DNA from: Actinobaculum massiliense
GTDB taxonomy: Bacteria; Actinomycetota; Actinomycetes; Actinomycetales; Actinomycetaceae
Direction of reading: 5' to 3'
DNA length: 64,000 nucleotides
Assembly: GCF_001457435.1 (NCBI RefSeq)
Contig: NZ_LN881717.1
Span: 1,063,339-1,127,338, forward strand
Below the pieces are notes generated by a model that made no database searches, had not been told where the DNA came from, and saw only the letters and a program-made list of their open reading frames with translations. This document shows positions 8,136 to 17,365 of the stretch, piece by piece. A program made the position numbers and the translations under genes. Within the stretch, counting starts at the first letter, position 1; each line of letters starts with the position of its first letter.

Positions 8136-10599
8136 GGTGCGCGGATCCAAACTAGGCCGCGCCGCGCAGGCGGTTTTTGCCTCCCTCGCCTGCCTGGCGG
8201 GGATCGCGCTTCCTGTGGCGGGGCCGGCTCCCCTCGCGAGCGCCACGCCGACGCCAGGCCCGACGCCGTCGGCCACCACCACCAGCGAGACAGCCACCAG
8301 CGAGCCGGCGAGCCAGCCATCCTCCACCGCGGACCCCGACCAGCCGCTCCTGGTACGCATTACCTCGGTGGGCGAGCCGGTCCTTGGCCGCAAATCCGAT
8401 ATTCGCGTCAGTGCGCAGGTGCAAAACAACACCCACGGTAGCCTCCACCTGGCGCAAGCGGCGCTCTATTCGGAGCGCACAACCTCCAGCAATGCCGAAG
8501 CGATCACCGGATTTATGAGCGGAGATGTCACCTCCATGGGTCTCCTTGCCACCGAAGAGCCCGACCTCACGCTCGAGCCGGGCCAAACCACCAACGTCAA
8601 TTTTGTGGTGAGCCGCAATCTGGTTCACTGGGGATCGAACGGCGTCTGGGGCCCACGCGGGATCCAGGTTTCGGCGGTGGCCGGCGACGCACAGGGCTGG
8701 GATCGCTCCATGCTGGTGGTCGATGCCGATCACGATCTGGAGCGGGCGAAGGCGAACGTGGTCGTCCCCCTCACCGCGCAGGGCCATCAGGCCACCGAGT
8801 TGCCGACTCTCAAGGACACGATTCGCGCCGCGGTCGCCGCGCGTGGACAGGACAAGCCGACCGAAGTGCCGCCTGCCGCTTCCGCGCAGGCAGAAGGTTC
8901 GACGACGACGCCGTCCGCCGGGCAAGATTCGGCCGCCGCCGGGCCGAACGGGCAGGCCGCCGCTGGGCAAAACGGGCAAGACTCCGCCACGCAAAACGGG
9001 CAGGCCCCCACACTTTTTGAGCTCTCTGGCCCCTCGGATCCGGTGGCCGAGGCGCTCACCGCTCCGGCGCAAATTGAAGCCTTGCAGAAGCTTGGGCGCC
9101 CCGGAGTGACGGCCGCGGTGGACCCGGCGTTGCGCGAGTCGGCGCAGTTTTCTGAGGCGCTAGCCGGATTCACGCAAAATAGCGGCGCCTCGGTTGCCTA
9201 TCTGCCCGGAGGCGACGTGGATATTGCGTCCATTGCACATTCAACGGCCGGGTACCAGATTTTGGAGCAGGGCATTGCCTACGCCCAGGCCGCGGCGGAG
9301 TCCGATATAGCGGGCACGGCGGATATCGCTTTCCTCGCCCGCGGCGCGGACCAGTCTTCTTTGCGCGCAGCCCGTACCGCGGGGTATTCCACCGCGGTGA
9401 TTAGCTCGGCAGATGCCTCCTCGGCCGGCTGGGTGACGCCCGGCGCGGCGGTGCGCATTCCGCTGGAGAACACGGCCACGTCCGGATCTGGTGGCGCGCC
9501 CGGAGCCGGCTCCGCGGCCACTAGCCCAACAACGCCGGATGAAGCCAGCGCGCTTATCGCAGACGATGCACTTTCGTCCGCCGTCGTCGGGAAACTACCC
9601 GCGCTCCGCGCCACGGAAGATGATGAGGCGGAGGCGGCGCTGGACGCTTTGGATTCGCGGCAGGTCACGCTGGCATTTTCGGCGTTGCGCTACCGCGAGC
9701 GCCCGGCGGCGGACCGCTCGCAGTTGCTCATGTTCGACCGCGACTGGACCGAGCAGGCCCAGCTTTCCGCCGATGAGGTCGGCGCGAATATTGATGCGCT
9801 GATGGCCGCGCCGTGGATTTCGGCGTCGTCGTTGGATGGGCTTCGCGCCACGCAAACCGACTACACAGCGCAACTGCGCGAAAATAACCCGCTGCCCGGG
9901 GAGGCGATCCGCCAGCAACTCACCGGCGCGGAGACCTCGCTGACGAAGATTTCCTCCATCGCGCGCATTACTTCCGCCCCCAGCCTGCTGATTAATCCGG
10001 CCACCCAGCGCGCGCTTTTGGCCAGCTCAGTGGGCCTGCGCGAGCACCCCGAACTGCGCGAATCGCTGCTGGCGGACCTTTCGCAGACGGCCAGCTCCTT
10101 CGAGGGGGCGGTCTCCATCCAGCCATCCTCGCCAATCAACGTGATTTCCGAAAACACCGAGCTCCCGGTGCACGTGCGCAACGACTTGCCCATGCCGATT
10201 GGCGTGGTGATCCGCGTTTCGGCGCCCGATTACCGCATCCGCCCCGAGCCGGAAGTGGCGGCGACGATCCCCGCCTCCACTACCAGCACGGTTTCGGTGC
10301 CGATCCGCGCCTCCGGTTCGGGGAATATCGAGATCCTCGCCCGCGTCACCGACCCGCCCGGAAGCCTGGTTTCCCGCCCGCAATCCATTCACGTGCGCGT
10401 GCGCGCGGGGTGGGAGACGACGGCGACGACGGCGGCAGCAATTGTTTTTGGCCTGATCCTGGTGCTCGGCCTGGTGCGTTCGGTGCGCCGCGGCCGGCGT
10501 TCAAAGACTGTTGGACCGCGCGAACATATGACTAATATTCAGGCGGACCGGCAACGGCGGCGCCTGCGGCGCGACCGCGGCCCGGCACCGCGGCATTGA
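8125..10599 (+). CDS. DUF6049 family secreted/membrane-anchored protein
   Basis: An 824-residue protein with an N-terminal signal segment (about 15-40, AQAVFASLACLAGIALPVAG then APLASA), a very long extracytoplasmic part, and one C-terminal membrane helix (about 768-790, AIVFGLILVLGLVRSV) followed by a basic cytoplasmic tail. This matches the family represented by mycobacterial Rv3909, of unknown function and always close to murJ. Residues 240-300 form a low-complexity insert of Gly/Gln/Asn repeats (NGQAAAGQNGQ). The GTG at 8125 overlaps the NUDIX stop by 11 bases; GTG at 8137 is an alternative. The gene that should follow, murJ, is absent. Confidence 0.85.
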   Translation: MTPKVRGSKLGRAAQAVFASLACLAGIALPVAGPAPLASATPTPGPTPSATTTSETATSEPASQPSSTADPDQPLLVRITSVGEPVLGRKSDIRVSAQVQNNTHGSLHLAQAALYSERTTSSNAEAITGFMSGDVTSMGLLATEEPDLTLEPGQTTNVNFVVSRNLVHWGSNGVWGPRGIQVSAVAGDAQGWDRSMLVVDADHDLERAKANVVVPLTAQGHQATELPTLKDTIRAAVAARGQDKPTEVPPAASAQAEGSTTTPSAGQDSAAAGPNGQAAAGQNGQDSATQNGQAPTLFELSGPSDPVAEALTAPAQIEALQKLGRPGVTAAVDPALRESAQFSEALAGFTQNSGASVAYLPGGDVDIASIAHSTAGYQILEQGIAYAQAAAESDIAGTADIAFLARGADQSSLRAARTAGYSTAVISSADASSAGWVTPGAAVRIPLENTATSGSGGAPGAGSAATSPTTPDEASALIADDALSSAVVGKLPALRATEDDEAEAALDALDSRQVTLAFSALRYRERPAADRSQLLMFDRDWTEQAQLSADEVGANIDALMAAPWISASSLDGLRATQTDYTAQLRENNPLPGEAIRQQLTGAETSLTKISSIARITSAPSLLINPATQRALLASSVGLREHPELRESLLADLSQTASSFEGAVSIQPSSPINVISENTELPVHVRNDLPMPIGVVIRVSAPDYRIRPEPEVAATIPASTTSTVSVPIRASGSGNIEILARVTDPPGSLVSRPQSIHVRVRAGWETTATTAAAIVFGLILVLGLVRSVRRGRRSKTVGPREHMTNIQADRQRRRLRRDRGPAPRH

Positions 10600-10698
10600 T
10601 TTCGGACGCAAGCTTGAATTTCGTATAAAGGCGCGATTCGGCCTGCGGTGCCGTTAGAATTAACCGCAGGCAACAGGGGAAATAACCGAGGAGAAATC

Positions 10699-12789
10699 GT
10701 GGAAAAGCACGGCGCGCAAGGCACCGTTCTCGCGGGGCGCTACCGCCTCACCGAACCATATCCGGATCAGCTTGATATTCCCGGGACGCAGCAGTGGTTC
10801 GGCGTCGACCAAGTTTTGAGCACCGCGGTTCGCATCCTCCTGCTGGACCCCGCACTGCCCACCCTTCCCGCGGCTCTCGACGCCGCCCGCCGCTCAGCGC
10901 TCATTGAGGACGCGCACGTGATTCGCACGCTCTCGGTGGGCGAGAATTTCGTGGTCTCGGAAGTCCCGCTGGGTGTTTCCCTGGCGCACTTTTCCGCCGA
11001 TGAGGGCCTCGACCCGGCCCTGGCGAAATCCGTGGTGGGCGAACTAGCGGCGATTCTTTCGCAGACCTCCACCAAGGGCATGCGCCACCTGCGCCTTCGT
11101 CCCTCGCGCGTGCGCGTGGGCGATTCCGGTGAGGTTTATATTGACGGACTCGGGGTCGATGCCGAATTAGCGGGCCTGGGCACCGATTCGCTGTCCCTTG
11201 CCGACGCCGATAACGCCGAAGCCTACGGGCTGGCGCGGTTCCTCGCGGCTCTGATTGAGGGCGAAGAAGTGGACCAGCACGGCATCGACGCCCTAGCCGA
11301 AGACGAATCTTTGCCCGCTGACGTGCGTGAAGTCCTGCGCCGCGCGGGTTCCCCGGTAGGCATTCTTTCCCCCGGCGAGGTTTTGCGACTCCTCGCGCCC
11401 TGGGATGAAATCGATCCGGAATCACTGCCGGATCGCACCTCCGGCCCCGCGCCTTTCCCCGCTGACTACGAGCCGGGCGGCGCAGTGGCCGGTGGGGCAG
11501 TTGCCGGTGGCCCTTCCGCCAGCGCGAGCGGTGGCAAGTTAGCCAGCGGCTTAGCCGACAGCGCGGCCGGACAAGCTGGAGTCACCGAAGGTGAAGCAGG
11601 CCAAGCCGAAGCAAGCGATGCTGATGCTGAAGCCAGTGGCCCGGGTAGCGCCGCCGAGGCCCATGACCCGACCGGTGAAGCCGGGGCTAGCGCCGCTGAA
11701 GCCTCCACCGCCGTCGGGACCACCGACGCGGCCATCGACGCGGAGCTTCGCATCACCGAACCCGCCGCCGTGAACTTGCGCCCGCAGTGGGGCGCGCCCG
11801 CCGAACTCAGCGAGGTCGCCGCCGCGGAGGCCGCCGAAGAGGCGGCAGCGGCCGGCCTATCTTCCTCCGCCGGCGCCGGCGGAGGCACTGGCGGCACCAC
11901 CACCGGCAAGGCCAGTGGAAAAGCCGATCGCAAAGCGAATAGCGCGGCCAGTGACAAGGCCGGCAGAAATACCAGCAGCAAAAAGGGCCACGCCCCGGCG
12001 GGTAGCTCCGCGGCGAGTGCTGCGGCAGCAACCAAGTCAGGCACTAAGGCCGCCACCGACCCGGCCACGAGTCCCGAAAGGCGGGAGCGCCCCCGCGTCA
12101 TCGACCGCGACGGCGCTGGCAAAACCACCTGGGCGGCGCAGATTTTCAACACCTCCAAGCTGGTCGTAGGCGGCGCCGTCGTCCTCGTGGTCTTGGCCCT
12201 TTGGTTCGCAATCCACCAGCTCACCAGTCCCACCACCCCGGTCAAGACGGTCGCCCCGACCATTAGCGCCGCGCCGGCGGAGCCGAGCCGGGCTGCCCGG
12301 CCGGGAGGTGAGGCAACGCAGGAGCCGAGCGCGCAGGCAACGCCCACCGCCGCGCCGACGATCGCCTCCTACACGCTCGTCAATCCGGATCCGAGCAACC
12401 GGCCTGGCCAGGACTCGCCGGAAGCGCTCCCCAATGCCTTTGACGGCAATCCCGAGACGGTGTGGAGCACCTACGAATATTTGCGTAATCCGAACTTCGG
12501 CCTGCTCAAGGATGGAATGGGCATCGAGATCAAGCTTGAATCCGAAGCTGTGGTACACAATGTTCACCTCAATGTTCACGGGCAAGGTGGCAACGTCCAG
12601 TGGCGCACGACAACCGCGGCCGACCCCGCTGGTGGAACCCTGGTGGCAGAAGGGCCGATGAGTCCGCAAACAGTGTTGACTTCAGCCGACGGCGTCAAAA
12701 CGGACACCATCATGCTGTGGTTCACCCAGCTCCCCACCAATGACGCCGGCAAATTCAAGATCGATCTGGCCGAAGTCACGATCGACTAG
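10699..12789 (+). CDS. MviN-type pseudokinase with transmembrane helix and discoidin-like ectodomain
   Basis: The 696-residue protein begins with a degraded kinase fold (about 1-235): GTVLAGRYRLTEP resembles the kinase N-lobe, and LRLRPSRVRVGDSGEVYIDG stands where the catalytic and metal motifs belong but without the HRD or DFG residues. A 230-residue Ala/Ser/Glu/Gly-rich linker follows, then one membrane helix (about 489-510, VVGGAVVLVVLALWFAIHQL) and a C-terminal ectodomain with NAFDGNPETVWST, typical of discoidin/F5-F8-like folds. Together these match the C-terminal half of mycobacterial MviN (Rv3910), in which MurJ is fused to a pseudokinase and ectodomain. The GTG at 10699 is chosen because GAGGAG precedes it by 5 bases. 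Confidence 0.75.
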   Translation: MEKHGAQGTVLAGRYRLTEPYPDQLDIPGTQQWFGVDQVLSTAVRILLLDPALPTLPAALDAARRSALIEDAHVIRTLSVGENFVVSEVPLGVSLAHFSADEGLDPALAKSVVGELAAILSQTSTKGMRHLRLRPSRVRVGDSGEVYIDGLGVDAELAGLGTDSLSLADADNAEAYGLARFLAALIEGEEVDQHGIDALAEDESLPADVREVLRRAGSPVGILSPGEVLRLLAPWDEIDPESLPDRTSGPAPFPADYEPGGAVAGGAVAGGPSASASGGKLASGLADSAAGQAGVTEGEAGQAEASDADAEASGPGSAAEAHDPTGEAGASAAEASTAVGTTDAAIDAELRITEPAAVNLRPQWGAPAELSEVAAAEAAEEAAAAGLSSSAGAGGGTGGTTTGKASGKADRKANSAASDKAGRNTSSKKGHAPAGSSAASAAAATKSGTKAATDPATSPERRERPRVIDRDGAGKTTWAAQIFNTSKLVVGGAVVLVVLALWFAIHQLTSPTTPVKTVAPTISAAPAEPSRAARPGGEATQEPSAQATPTAAPTIASYTLVNPDPSNRPGQDSPEALPNAFDGNPETVWSTYEYLRNPNFGLLKDGMGIEIKLESEAVVHNVHLNVHGQGGNVQWRTTTAADPAGGTLVAEGPMSPQTVLTSADGVKTDTIMLWFTQLPTNDAGKFKIDLAEVTID

Positions 12790-12894
12790 CGCCGGCCTAG
12801 CGCAGCCCACTAGCCGATAGCCACCCGCCGCCGGAATAATTCCCCACCGGGCACCGTTTCCGGAATGGATCTACACAAGGAAGGTTTCAATTTC

Positions 12895-13950
12895 ATGGCT
12901 GAAACAGACGTTCGTGATGTCATCATCGTCGGCTCCGGTCCCGCAGGCTGGACCGCCGCCCTCTACGCCGCCCGCGCCGGCCTCAAACCGCTGGTTATTG
13001 CGGGTGCAATTGATGCCGGTGGCGCGCTTATGACCACTACCGAAGTCGAGAATTTCCCCGGCTTCCCCGATGGGATTCTCGGCCCGGACCTCATGGCCCG
13101 CATGCAGGAGCAGGCCGAAAAGTTCGGAGCGGAGGTAGAGTACGACGACGCACTGGAGATCGAGCTCGAGGGTGATATCAAGACCATCCGCACCGACGAC
13201 GGCGAATTCCACGCCCGCACGGTCATTTTGGCGCTCGGTTCGGCCTACAAGAAGCTTGGCCTTGACGGCGAGACGCAGTTCTCTGCCCGCGGCGTTTCCT
13301 ACTGCGCCACCTGCGACGGCTTCTTCTTCAAAGACAAAGAAATCGCCGTGGTGGGCGGCGGGGACTCGGCCGTCACCGACGCGCTTTTCCTCACCCGTTT
13401 CGCCACGAAGGTGCACGTGATCCACCGACGCGACGAACTACGCGCCTCGAAGATCATGGCCGATCGCCTCCTCGCCGACCCCAAGATCGAAATGCACTGG
13501 AACAGCCAGGTCGTCGACATCCAGGGCGAAGAAGGTGGCTCCATGAACAACCTCGTCCTCCGCGATACGCAGAGCGGCGAGCAGACCGATCTGCCGGTCG
13601 ACGGACTTTTCGTGGCCATCGGTCACGAGCCGCGCACCGCGATACTCAACGGCGTGAAGCTCGACGACGACGGCTACATCCTCGTGAACCACCCGCACAC
13701 AGCTACCTCAATCGAGGGAGTTTTCGCGTGCGGCGACGTCGTCGATCGCCACTACCGCCAGGTAATTTCGGCCGCCGGAACAGGTTGCCGTGCCGCCCTC
13801 GACGCCGAGCGTTACCTCGAGGCCCTCGAAACCGCCAAGCACGCGGCTGGCCGCGTCGGCGACGACAAGGCGGACGGCACAGCAAATAATGCGGCTAGCT
13901 CCGCCGGCGACGCATCGCATGAGGCGTCGGGTAATTCGGACGTAGCCTAG
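12895..13950 (+). CDS. trxB: Thioredoxin reductase
   Basis: An NADPH-dependent FAD enzyme that reduces thioredoxin. It has the FAD-binding GSGPAGWTAALYAARAG near the N-terminus, the redox-active CATC (YCATCDGFF, about 136-144), the NADPH-binding VVGGGDSAVTDALFLT and the C-terminal ACGDVVD motif. The start at 12895 follows AAGGAAGG; an in-frame ATG at 12865 is less likely. The last 40 residues (from about 312) are a hydrophilic Ala/Asp/Ser tail not found in most homologues. The next gene encodes a thioredoxin-fold protein 6 bp downstream. Confidence 0.95.
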   Translation: MAETDVRDVIIVGSGPAGWTAALYAARAGLKPLVIAGAIDAGGALMTTTEVENFPGFPDGILGPDLMARMQEQAEKFGAEVEYDDALEIELEGDIKTIRTDDGEFHARTVILALGSAYKKLGLDGETQFSARGVSYCATCDGFFFKDKEIAVVGGGDSAVTDALFLTRFATKVHVIHRRDELRASKIMADRLLADPKIEMHWNSQVVDIQGEEGGSMNNLVLRDTQSGEQTDLPVDGLFVAIGHEPRTAILNGVKLDDDGYILVNHPHTATSIEGVFACGDVVDRHYRQVISAAGTGCRAALDAERYLEALETAKHAAGRVGDDKADGTANNAASSAGDASHEASGNSDVA

Positions 13951-13956
13951 GCGCCG

Positions 13957-14409
13957 ATGGCAAAGCCGCCTAGCCCGGCTCTGATTTATGTGACCGCGGA
14001 GTGGGCGCCCGCATCAGATTCAATGCTTCAAATCTTCGAGGAAACATTGATCGATATGCGGCGCCTGCTCCCGGCCGTAGATTTCCGCGGCGAAGTTGTG
14101 GACCTTTCCGCACAAACGCGCCCGCACACCTTTTCGCTTTCCGGCGGCGCTTCCGAACTGGATCAGCCCGTCTTGTCCGGTGATGCACCAACGTCCGCGA
14201 GTGGATCTTTGCCCGCCGATGCATCTGCGCACCTCGCCAGCGGCGCCACCGTCATGGTTCGCGACCCCGGCGATTTTCACCCTCCCATTGAATATCTGCC
14301 CACGCTGATTCTTGAAGACTCGAACGGCGCCGAAATTCAGCGCTTCGTGGGGCAGGTACCCAAGCTCGACATCCGCTCCGCACTCATCGCAGCCTTCGCT
14401 GCCGCCTAG
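13957..14409 (+). CDS. Thioredoxin-fold protein without the CxxC motif
   Basis: The 150-residue protein starts with a strand followed by TAEWAPASDSM, which aligns with the thioredoxin active-site segment WCGPC but has no cysteine, and ends with YLPTLILEDSNGAEIQRFVGQVP, which matches the cis-proline and final strands of thioredoxins. A 50-residue Ser/Ala/Asp-rich insert lies between. No cysteine is present in the whole protein, so it cannot act as a disulfide reductant. Its place directly after trxB is where trxA/trxC sits in other Actinobacteria, so it is probably a diverged copy of that gene. Confidence 0.65.
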   Translation: MAKPPSPALIYVTAEWAPASDSMLQIFEETLIDMRRLLPAVDFRGEVVDLSAQTRPHTFSLSGGASELDQPVLSGDAPTSASGSLPADASAHLASGATVMVRDPGDFHPPIEYLPTLILEDSNGAEIQRFVGQVPKLDIRSALIAAFAAA

Positions 14410-14724
14410 CCCGCCTCCGTGCATTTCTCATCCTTCACTGCGGTCTAACAGAGCTTTAATCGATCTCGGCTTTCACTGCAGCTTAGCCTGCCTCCACCTT
14501 TTTCACCCACGCCGGCGCCTAGCCAGATTTTCATTCGCGGGATTCTCCTCGCCGGCGCCCAAAAGGTATTATTGTCGCCTCAAACTAGCGATAAGTTTTA
14601 CCCGTCTACCCAGTGGCCAGTTCAGGTTCGAAAAAGTTCCCACCGCTGTGAACACTCGTTCCCAGATCGAACTAAAATCCTTCCCTGAATGGCAAACTGT
14701 CGGTAACACCGTCGGAAGGAAAAT
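14410..14724. promoter_or_regulatory. Intergenic region upstream of the aminotransferase gene
   Basis: About 315 bp without a gene. The 3' part is AT-richer than its surroundings and presumably holds the promoter; GGAAGGAAAAT directly before the ATG at 14725 is a strong ribosome binding site. No repeat or hairpin terminator of note was seen. Confidence 0.4.
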
Positions 14725-15993
14725 ATGAGCGAGGAAAAAAAGCGCGTAGCGAGCGGTACACGTCTAGACCCGTGGTACAACGTTTACGCCGACCGCGCGC
14801 TAGGTATGCGTCAATCTGAAGTTCGGCAACTCTTCGCGGTCGCAAATCGCCCCGAAGTTGTTTCCCTTGCCGGCGGCATGCCAAATATCAGCGGCCTGCC
14901 ACTCGATTTTCTCTCCGAGATGATGGCACGTTTGGTGCGCGAACGCGGCACCAAGATCCTTCAGTATGGCGGCGGCCAGGGTGAAGAGGAACTGCGCGAG
15001 ATGATCGTCGAGGTTATGCGTCCCGACGGCGTGCGCGGGCATCCGGACGATATCACCGTCACCACCGGTAGCCAGCAGGCTCTGGATCTCATCTCGGAAA
15101 TCTTCCTCAATCCCGGCGACGTCGTCTTGGCTGAGGCGCCGTCGTACGTGGGTGCACTCGGCACCTTCCGCGCCTACCAAGCAAACGTTGTTCACGTGCA
15201 GATGGATGCGCACGGAATTATCCCCGAGAAGCTGGAAGAGACGATCGAAGAACTCGAGCGGACCGGCAAGCCGATAAAGTTCCTTTACACGATACCGAAT
15301 TTCCATAACCCGGCTGGCGTTGTACTCAGCGCGGACCGTCGCCCGCAAATCGCCGGGATTTGCGAACGCCACCATGTCCTGATCGTCGAAGACAACCCCT
15401 ACGGCCTGCTCGGCTTTAACGGAGATCCTTTGCCTTCGCTCCAGACGTTCAATCCCGACGGCGTTGTTTATCTCGGGTCTTTCTCGAAGACCTTCGCTCC
15501 CGGATTTCGCATTGGGTGGGCCTTCGCCCCGCCCGCGGTTTCCTCCCGCATCACCCTTGCGAACGAGAACGCCATTCTCTGCCCCACCACCTTCGGGCAA
15601 CTGGCAATCGCGGAGTATCTGCGCACCTACGACTGGTACGCGCAGATCGAGAAGTACCGTGCCCAGTATCGGGAGCGCGGCGAAGCGATGCAAAAGGCCC
15701 TCGAAAAGTACATGCCCATGTGCACGTGGAACCGCCCGAGCGGCGGCTTCTACACCTGGGTGAAATTGCCGGAAGGCCTAAATGCACATGAAATGTTGCC
15801 TCGCGCGGTAACAAACCTGGTTGCTTACGTATCCGGAACCGCTTTCTACGCGGACGGGCAGGGCACCGATCACATGCGTCTTTCCTTCTGCTACCCCACA
15901 CCCGAACGGATTACAGAGGGTGTTCGGAGGCTCGGCGAAGTCATTACAAGTGAAGCCGAACTCGTCAATATGTTTGGCATCGGTAAGAAATAA
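14725..15993 (+). CDS. PLP-dependent aminotransferase, class I/II (2-aminoadipate type)
   Basis: A fold-type I aminotransferase of 422 residues. Landmarks are NRPEVVSLAGGMPN near residue 46, the cofactor-contacting TTGSQQALDL, the YTIPNFHNPAG segment, the Asp of VEDNPYG and the Schiff-base lysine in LGSFSKTFAPGFRIG. These match the group of 2-aminoadipate/valine-pyruvate-type enzymes (LysN, MocR catalytic domain), but there is no GntR DNA-binding domain. Which amino acid it transaminates cannot be read from sequence. It is 44 bp upstream of the D-Ala-D-Ala ligase-like gene and likely shares its transcript. Confidence 0.88.
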   Translation: MSEEKKRVASGTRLDPWYNVYADRALGMRQSEVRQLFAVANRPEVVSLAGGMPNISGLPLDFLSEMMARLVRERGTKILQYGGGQGEEELREMIVEVMRPDGVRGHPDDITVTTGSQQALDLISEIFLNPGDVVLAEAPSYVGALGTFRAYQANVVHVQMDAHGIIPEKLEETIEELERTGKPIKFLYTIPNFHNPAGVVLSADRRPQIAGICERHHVLIVEDNPYGLLGFNGDPLPSLQTFNPDGVVYLGSFSKTFAPGFRIGWAFAPPAVSSRITLANENAILCPTTFGQLAIAEYLRTYDWYAQIEKYRAQYRERGEAMQKALEKYMPMCTWNRPSGGFYTWVKLPEGLNAHEMLPRAVTNLVAYVSGTAFYADGQGTDHMRLSFCYPTPERITEGVRRLGEVITSEAELVNMFGIGKK

Positions 15994-16037
15994 GTCTGCG
16001 TTGAATGAATCCGCCGAAAAGCGGAGATGGAGGAACA

Positions 16038-16991
16038 ATGTCCGAGATTCTAACCGTCGCGGTTCTGGCCGGAGGACTCACGCACGAGCGGGATGTCTCC
16101 CTAAGCTCTGGCCGCCGAGTCGCCTCGCTTCTGCGTGAAGCGGGCATGAATGAAAAGGTTCTCGACGTCGACGCAACGCTTCTTCAGCGACTCGATGCGA
16201 TGAACCCAGATGTGATTTGGCCGCTAGTTCACGGCACCACCGGTGAAGATGGCGCAATTCAGGATTTGCTGTCTCTGGCGGGCTACAAGTTCATCGGCTC
16301 AACCGCTAATTCCGCGCGCATCGCCTCCTCGAAGGCGCTCGCGCAGTCAGCTTTGCGCCACGCTGGTCTCAAAACTCCTTGGTCCGTAACTTTCCCTGAG
16401 AAGTTGTTCCGGGAGATCGGAGTGGGCCCGATCCTGGATGTCATTTCGCGCAAGCCGGGATTCCCCCTGGTGGTAAAGCCGAATGTGGGTGGCTCTGCTC
16501 TTGGTGTGTCGATTGTGCGCGCTGCGAGCGATTTGCCGCGCGCCATGGTCGACTGCTTCGCGTACGGCGAGGCTGCGCATGTGGAGGAGTACATCGACGG
16601 TACCGAAATCGCTGTTTCCATTATCGAGATCGACGGAGAGCCAATCGTCCTTCCCCCGGTAGAGATTCAGACCGATGGTCCCTACGATTACGATGCCCGA
16701 TATAACGCAGGCCGTGCTCAATACTTCGTTCCCGCGCGGCTTTCCGAGGCCACGATGGACGCGGTGAAGGATTGCGCCCTGACCGCACATAAGACTCTTC
16801 GTCTCCGTGATCTCTCGCGAATCGACATGATTCTGCGCGATGACGAGCCGATTATTATTGACGCCAATGTCGCCCCTGGCATGACGGAAACTTCGCTTTT
16901 GCCGCAGGCCGCCCAGGCGTATGCCGACGGAACCGGAACCACTATCCAGGATCTTTACCTACGAATTCTGACTTCCGCCGCGGCTCGCTAA
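16038..16991 (+). CDS. D-alanine--D-alanine ligase family ATP-grasp protein
   Basis: A 317-residue ATP-grasp enzyme. It has the N-terminal AVLAGGLTHERDVSLSSG typical of Ddl, PLVHGTTGEDGAIQ in place of the usual LHGxxGEDGxIQ, the ATP-binding KPNVGGSALGV, the EEYIDGTEIAVSI strand and the metal/product site IIDANVAPGMTETSLLPQAA. Peptidoglycan precursor synthesis (D-Ala-D-Ala) is the expected role. The TPGMT-type motif carries Ala for Ser/Thr (VAPGMT), so a related dipeptide ligase is possible. ATG 16038 is favoured over 16005 by GGAGGAAC immediately upstream. Confidence 0.8.
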   Translation: MSEILTVAVLAGGLTHERDVSLSSGRRVASLLREAGMNEKVLDVDATLLQRLDAMNPDVIWPLVHGTTGEDGAIQDLLSLAGYKFIGSTANSARIASSKALAQSALRHAGLKTPWSVTFPEKLFREIGVGPILDVISRKPGFPLVVKPNVGGSALGVSIVRAASDLPRAMVDCFAYGEAAHVEEYIDGTEIAVSIIEIDGEPIVLPPVEIQTDGPYDYDARYNAGRAQYFVPARLSEATMDAVKDCALTAHKTLRLRDLSRIDMILRDDEPIIIDANVAPGMTETSLLPQAAQAYADGTGTTIQDLYLRILTSAAAR

Positions 16992-17365
16992 AAACAGGCA
17001 ACGATCAACAAGACCCCTGATCTAAAGACGCTTTAGTCAAAAGCGGCCCTCATCAAAAGCGGCCCTAATCAAGAGAGATCCAGATCTGAAGATTTCGGGT
17101 CTAACTAGTGCAGAGAGGGTGGGAATGTTTCACGTGAAACATTCCCACCCTCTCTGCATAACTATTACGGACTACTTTTATGCTTCCAGACCTTGAGCAA
17201 TCGAGATGCTCGGTTATCATTTCAAATCATTCAAGGATCGGTTTTCGATTACTGGATTTCCGATTCCCACCCCTGAGAGCGTGGATTTTAGAGAGATAGC
17301 GTTAGAGTTCCGAATTTGTGGTTCCGATTCTCCGTCTCGAAACCCGTTTACGTTTCAGACTCCGC
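16992..17365. other. Convergent intergenic region with tandem repeat and parS palindrome
   Basis: The 374-bp gap between the ligase and parB contains a small hairpin (CTAAAG 17022-17027 with CTTTAG 17031-17036), a 16-bp direct repeat at 17039-17054 and 17055-17070 (AAAAGCGGCCCTMATC) and the 50-bp palindrome with parS. The remainder is AT-rich and shows no gene. Confidence 0.6.
17109..17158. promoter_or_regulatory. parS: parS site inside a perfect 50-bp palindrome
   Basis: The exact parS sequence TGTTTCACGTGAAACA occupies 17126-17141. The flanks extend the symmetry without a mismatch for 17 more bases on each side (17109-17158, arms ending in TGCAGAGAGGGTGGGAA and its complement). ParB binds parS and spreads from it. 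Lying between convergent genes, the long hairpin could also end transcription of both. Confidence 0.92.
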
